Positions 59,665 to 64,000 of a DNA stretch of 64,000 nt are shown in pieces. The stretch's first letter is position 1. Each line of letters opens with the position of its first letter. This stretch comes from Erigeron canadensis (lineage: Eukaryota > Streptophyta > Magnoliopsida > Asterales > Asteraceae): contig NC_057761.1 of assembly GCF_010389155.1 (NCBI RefSeq), forward strand, positions 48,532,213 through 48,596,212, given 5' to 3'. Both the position numbers and the translations under genes were made by a program. The notes under the pieces were generated by a model. It did no database searches, was not told the DNA's origin, and was given only the letters and a program-made list of their open reading frames with translations.

Positions 59665-61615
59665 CTAATCATGAAGCCCATGATGACTAACATCATGAGA
59701 AGAGGTCACATTAGGAGGTTGGTTCAATGAACTCGCAACCCCTAGGCACAAAGCCTCACCCAAAGGTCCACCCAACCACGAACCCTGGTGCGCCCATTGG
59801 TTATGTGTAGTGTTGGAATCGTCTGCATTCAACATCCCAATTCCCAATTGAAACAAATCATCTTGATCATCACTACTATTATTATCGTTTCCACCAGGTT
59901 GCATCAAGCTAAGAAAGCAATTATCACCAACCAAATCATGGTCATGACTACTTCTTCCACCAAGATCTTGAAAAAAGTGGTCTCCTTTTGATCCTACTAC
60001 ACTTGGCTTCTGAATCTTTTGGTTTGATGAAGACAAAGGGATAGTGCCATTCTTCATCAACAAACTTCAGAAAAAACCACCCCCACAACATTAAATGACA
60101 TGCATGAAAACAAATAAGACAGTAGTGAGTAGTTGACCCACTTGCATACATGTGTAAATAATAACAAGAAAACCAAATAAATATGTGAACATAAACAATT
60201 TGAGGGTGCAAAGATTCACAGAGAACATTAAATTTTACCAAATATATATGATGACACATGACAGTGAATTTAATTCTGTTTATACCAAGAATACCCACCT
60301 GGATTGTTGACAGGAAGGTGACATAGTTGGAGAATGAGGAAGGGTAGTGTTGTAATTGTCTTTAGTACTACTACTGAGATGTTTTGATGAATTGTGTGTA
60401 ATTTGCGTTTGAGATTGATGAGTTTCCACATGCTTTCTTGAACGAGGTCGATTCTTGTGAGCATGTCGCTCACAATACTTTTGATCGGGCATTACATCCC
60501 TTGAACACCTCCATTTCTTCCCATCTGTTCTTCTACACCTCCATGGCTCTGAGTCGGACCCTAACATTATTAGTCAATTATTTAGTAAAAAACAATGTAA
60601 AGGTTCAACATCGAGTGTAGTTATAGTTAGTTTATTAAGTCCTCTTGAAGATATATACCCGAGTCATAAAATAAATATGTGGTGTGAAATAATGAAAATC
60701 AGATAATCAAATGTAACAAAACGGTTTGCAGGATATAATTAATGTTTGCATGTACTTCTATCATTTTGAAGTTATTGTAATAGTCTTGGATAAATTCTGG
60801 TCATCAAATTAGAATTCACATTTATTCATGACCAGTAAACAATCAAATTCAGTTTTGTTTCAGCTACCTGGCCTACAACTCAATATATACACTAATGCAA
60901 ATTAATATTGATAATTTGACCACTATGTAATCAAACACTTAGTGTACCTAATTTTTACAACTCAATATCTACATTTTGGAAAACGCAATAATCAGATAAT
61001 CTATTCCAAATCACACGGGAAGAATATAAGTTCACTACTAAATATACTAATGCCATTCTAATTGAAAATTTTTTGGGGGAAAAGAACACTTTTTGAAGAC
61101 AAATTACTGTTTGATTGGGAGGAGAAAGGAAACAGCAGTTGAGGTGGAACAGGGATGGAAGACATAATGTGCTTGTAAATCATTGTCTGGTTCTCAAGCT
61201 CTTGCAATTGAGATGCTGTAAATATTACACCACCTGCATATATATATATACATTCTTATTTATTAATTAATTCCAACTTAGCAAGAAAAGTTTCGTAATA
61301 AGTTATACAAAACATGTGTTAAGCATAATTAAGACCTGTGGTGTAGTTTGGTGAAGTTGCAAATGCAATATGATTGCTAGATGGTTCAAAAACCTGCCTG
61401 CCACCACCACCGAATTCAATAGAAGTTTGATGATATTTGGGATGATTATGATATGGAGAAGGATGAGGCATGAGATTTATTTTTTTACTTGGGTGAGTAT
61501 GTTGCATGTTTAAAGCTAGACCGACGTCACACTCAGCCTGCGACGAAGGTGGTTTTCCGGAGATTTCATTTCCGCTACCATCGTCTACTGTTTTGTGATT
61601 ATTATCAGAACTCAT
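59665..61615 (-). CDS. Growth-regulating factor (GRF) transcription factor
   Basis: Exons 61615-61336, 61233-61108, 60560-60299 and 60064-59665 join in frame to 355 residues. The QLQ domain (about 98-132: [18 protein letters not shown], then VPPQLLFP) normally binds the coactivator GIF. The WRC domain (about 137-181: [16 protein letters not shown], then [17 protein letters not shown]) has the C3H zinc finger Cys144, Cys154, Cys165, His168 and a basic nuclear signal. QLQ then WRC in this order defines GRFs, which promote cell proliferation in leaves and meristems. The exon 2 donor (AAACA/GTAATT) is weak but is the only one that keeps frame. The C-terminus is Gly/Asn-rich and ends SHHGLHD. Which GRF it is cannot be settled without a tree. 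Expression is probably limited by miR396 through the site at 60424-60444. Confidence 0.92.
60424..60444 (-). promoter_or_regulatory. miR396 target site in the GRF mRNA
   Basis: On the mRNA the 21 bases CGTTCAAGAAAGC-A-TGTGGAA cover the codons for RSRKHVE in the WRC domain. The canonical GRF site has C where A stands here, at the position that bulges out of the miR396 duplex. All pairing bases, including the seed match TGTGGAA, are kept. Confidence 0.85.
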
Positions 61616-62067
61616 TTTGGAAGAAGATATGAAGGCTTAAAAGGGTTTAATTGATGAGGTTGTATATTGTGAATTGAATTTTGCTAGCTTTGAACATTTT
61701 AGCTGGCTTACCTCTATATATATATATTTGTATCTATATCTATTTGTCTCTCTCTTGACAGCATGGGATATTTGTGTCGTGATTGCCAAATTCATAAATA
61801 ACCAAAACTATAAGTTAGCAAGATCCTTCAATTAAATTTGATTTTAAGTGAACAATGAAGGATCATCGCCCCGTCGGTGACAATTTATAAATGAAAAATT
61901 CAAAACTTGATTATTTGATTTGATGACATCCGTACAATCAACTCTATGGATAATTACAAAGTCTTTCATGAAGAAGACAAACACAATAATTTTACCATAC
62001 TACCATCTACAACAAATACAAACTAGTTGCAACACAATACACAAAACATTGATTAACTATTTACTAA
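61616..62067. promoter_or_regulatory. Upstream region of the GRF gene
   Basis: A (TA)n/TATA-like tract (CTATATATATATA at about 61712) lies some 100 bases before the GRF start and may serve as the core promoter. CT-rich stretches (61735-61760) follow. Nothing else is recognisable. Confidence 0.4.
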
Positions 62068-62320
62068 CACGTTACCCGGGCAATGCGGCGTTGGTCGTGG
62101 CGGCAACGATGTGGTCGTGGGGGCGATTGTTGGTGGTAGATGAGCCGTCGAGTGGTGTAGATAATTGATGTAAAAGGTTGATGGAGAAATTTCAAAAGAT
62201 AAGGGATTGATAGTGTAATTTAATCATTAATATTAAAGACGTAGTTTAGATAAAAACATTTTAAGGGTGTTAAGTTATTTTCATCAATTCAAAAAATAAA
62301 ATGCTATTATTTTTTATAAT
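62068..62320 (-). mobile_element. Helitron-like fragment, GC-rich family
   Basis: ACCCGGGCAATGCGGCG and a GGT/GGC-rich part are followed by TAGATAATTGATGTAAAAGG and AAAAGATAAGGGATTGATAG, the same order as at 42112. The terminal CTRR is degraded. The element at 62322 directly follows. Confidence 0.45.
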
Positions 62321-62321
62321 A

Positions 62322-62716
62322 CTAGCGAAGTTACATAGGTTCAACCCGGACGTTTTCATTAAAATTATAAAACTAAATAATATGCATGTAATTTTTTTAT
62401 TAATATATTTTAAATCAATTTGGAGATAGTGAATTAAATAACACAATAATTTGTAAATTAAAGTAATCATTGCATTAACAAAACATAAAAGGATATTATA
62501 CAATATAAAATAAATTTGTTTGTTTGCAATAAAAGATTAAGAATTTTAAATAAGCATTAAGTGAGCTATTTTTAATTATAATGTTGTAAATTATTTATGA
62601 CATCATAATTAAAATAAAGTATTTTTATGTAAATTTGTAGACTTGTCACATTATATTTTTTCTAAAAATACTTTTGAAAGACAATTGTCTTTTATTTATT
62701 ATAGAGATAGTATAGA
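62322..62716 (-). mobile_element. Small Helitron (CTAG end)
   Basis: 395 bp. The minus-strand 5' end TCTATACTATCTCTATAATA follows an A; the 3' end is CTAG (62325-62322) followed by T. The hairpin is weak (GGTTGAACC core). The body resembles 13480-13700. Confidence 0.6.
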
Positions 62717-62775
62717 TTACTTATCTGAATACATCAAAACATTGTCTTTAACATAAATTATCTATCAATTGTATA

Positions 62776-63012
62776 AAAAAAAGTAAGTAAGTAACTGCTT
62801 AGTGCCGCCTTCCGCGGGTTTTGAGCCCCAATACTTTGACGGTGTATGGGGGAGGTTAAGATGTAGGCAGACCTTACCTCTACCTAAGTAGAGAGGCTGC
62901 TTCTAGTTTCTACCTAAATGGTAGAAAAGGCCCTCCAACCTTTGCATGGAATGAGGATCGAACCCATGACCTTTGTCTCCAGAGGCAAGGGTGTTTACCA
63001 CTGATCCAACCA
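62776..63012 (-). mobile_element. tRNA-derived SINE
   Basis: Minus-strand copy of the SINE at 49498. The head has TGGATCAGTGGTAAACACC (A box) and GGGTTCGATCCTC (B box). The body has GGTAGAGGTAAGGTCTGCCT and the tail ends in AGTTACTTACTTACTTTTTT. No clear target duplication. Confidence 0.8.
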
Positions 63013-64000
63013 TAATCTTAGCGATTAACATAATCTTAAATTATTTAATTAATTTCTTATAATATTATTATTATTTGATAATAATATGATAACCACAAAT
63101 TAATATAAACCGTAAATTAAAGTTGGTACTTATTACTCAAATTACATAACATGTTCGACCAAAAGAAGTTTATATTATGTTCTACATATCTTATGAAGTT
63201 ATGGGTATTTAAAGTTTCAAACTGTATGGTTCATTGGTTCCATTTGTGAGTTGTTTGGTTGGAAAATTGGACTATTACTCACAATTTAAAGTAATACTAA
63301 GCCCAGATGATAATGGGCCGAACCCATTTCTAAACCTAGTATTGGTCCAAGTGACTATCGTTTTAATTATTTATGGAAATCTCACTAAACCATTGGAAGA
63401 TTGGATCGTAACTTAATTAAGCAATTAGGACCCTACTTCGTGTTTGGGTTCCGGTATGTTGCAACTTACTACATAACAGTAAAGTGGGACTAAATTGTGT
63501 GATATACTGACATGAATGGTGCAATACAACTTATAAGTTGATATGGACTAAACATATAAACTGTGATATTAATTAATTGCTTAAGAATAGGATTAGGAAT
63601 TGGTCACATATTTATCGTTTAATACCCTCTCAACTGAGAAGTATAATTTTTTTTATCTTTTGTTTTAAAAATATTTTCCTTTTGAAATAGCCAAATTAAT
63701 ATTGTTAAACGGATTAAATATTATGAAATAAACCTATGCCTACAATGAGGTTTGAATTTTGAGCTCATTGAATAGGATCATTCATATATTGATATAACCT
63801 TCTAAATCTCAGGGTGACGGAGCGCCTTGGGGAGGAGAATGGTATCCATCCGGTACCGGATTGAACACCGTGCCGACCCCCAGTACCGATAGGGTGGGGA
63901 GCAAATTGGTGACCATGGTGTTGGTTGTGGTGCCTATTGATTCAACCGTTACTCATTATTGCTTTCCTTTTTTTCTTTTTTCTTATTTAATAAAATATTC
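63013..64000. other. Intergenic to the right edge
   Basis: AT-rich to about 63790. Then 63805-63950 is GC-rich, with one open plus-strand frame (GDGAPWGGEWYPSGTGLNTV onward) and no recognised domain. It might be a gene or transposon fragment continuing past the window. Confidence 0.35.

Overview
This is an AT-rich stretch of a flowering-plant (eudicot) nuclear genome. The genes have spliced plant structures, and the intergenic DNA is crowded with short DNA transposons. The transposon mix (GC-hairpin Helitrons, an Asn-rich PIF/Harbinger ORF1 exon, hAT copies full of CCGGTTAACC-like motifs) makes me suspect an asterid, perhaps Asteraceae. That is inference from pattern memory, not proof.

Six protein genes can be supported. 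(1) A PHD-finger gene, minus strand, 1503-2966, whose 3' end is uncertain. (2) A ten-exon zinc-dependent alcohol dehydrogenase-like gene, minus strand, 5895-9626; all exons join in frame to about 389 residues. (3) A three-exon NAC factor of the NST/SND secondary-wall clade, plus strand, 28218-30329, 405 residues. (4) A single-exon glutaredoxin-like gene with a Cys4-type zinc C-terminus, minus strand, 49982-50983. (5) An NLP-like gene, plus strand, 54578-58173, with the N-terminal NLP region and a PB1 domain but no RWP-RK domain; a broken paralogue lies head-to-head at 52371-54070. (6) A GRF transcription factor, minus strand, 59665-61615, with QLQ and WRC domains and a recognisable miR396 site. 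The genes are unrelated in function and do not form a pathway or cluster. NST-type NACs drive secondary-wall formation, GRFs growth, and NLPs usually nitrate responses.

Between the genes the DNA is a mosaic of mobile elements, several bounded to the base. Three hAT elements have perfect 8-bp target duplications (11573, 36852, 46543). A foldback MULE has a perfect 9-bp duplication (558-1214), and a long-TIR MULE lies at 43812-45025. PIF/Harbinger MITEs with TAA/TTA duplications lie at 17729, 33144, 51323 and 58528. A Stowaway is at 21950. There are tRNA-derived SINEs (49498 has an 18-bp duplication) and many small Helitrons. One Helitron remnant still encodes the end of a PIF1-type helicase next to a textbook hairpin plus CTAG terminus.

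The most unusual structure is the first intron of the NLP-like gene (54669-56083). Seven short elements from four repeat families stand one after another there, each separated from the next only by (TA)n. Further members of the same families sit against (TA)n at 26508, 38076 and 16983. This looks like a group of elements that target TA microsatellites, comparable to the Micron elements of rice.

No rRNA, tRNA gene, CRISPR array or complete LTR retrotransposon was recognised.
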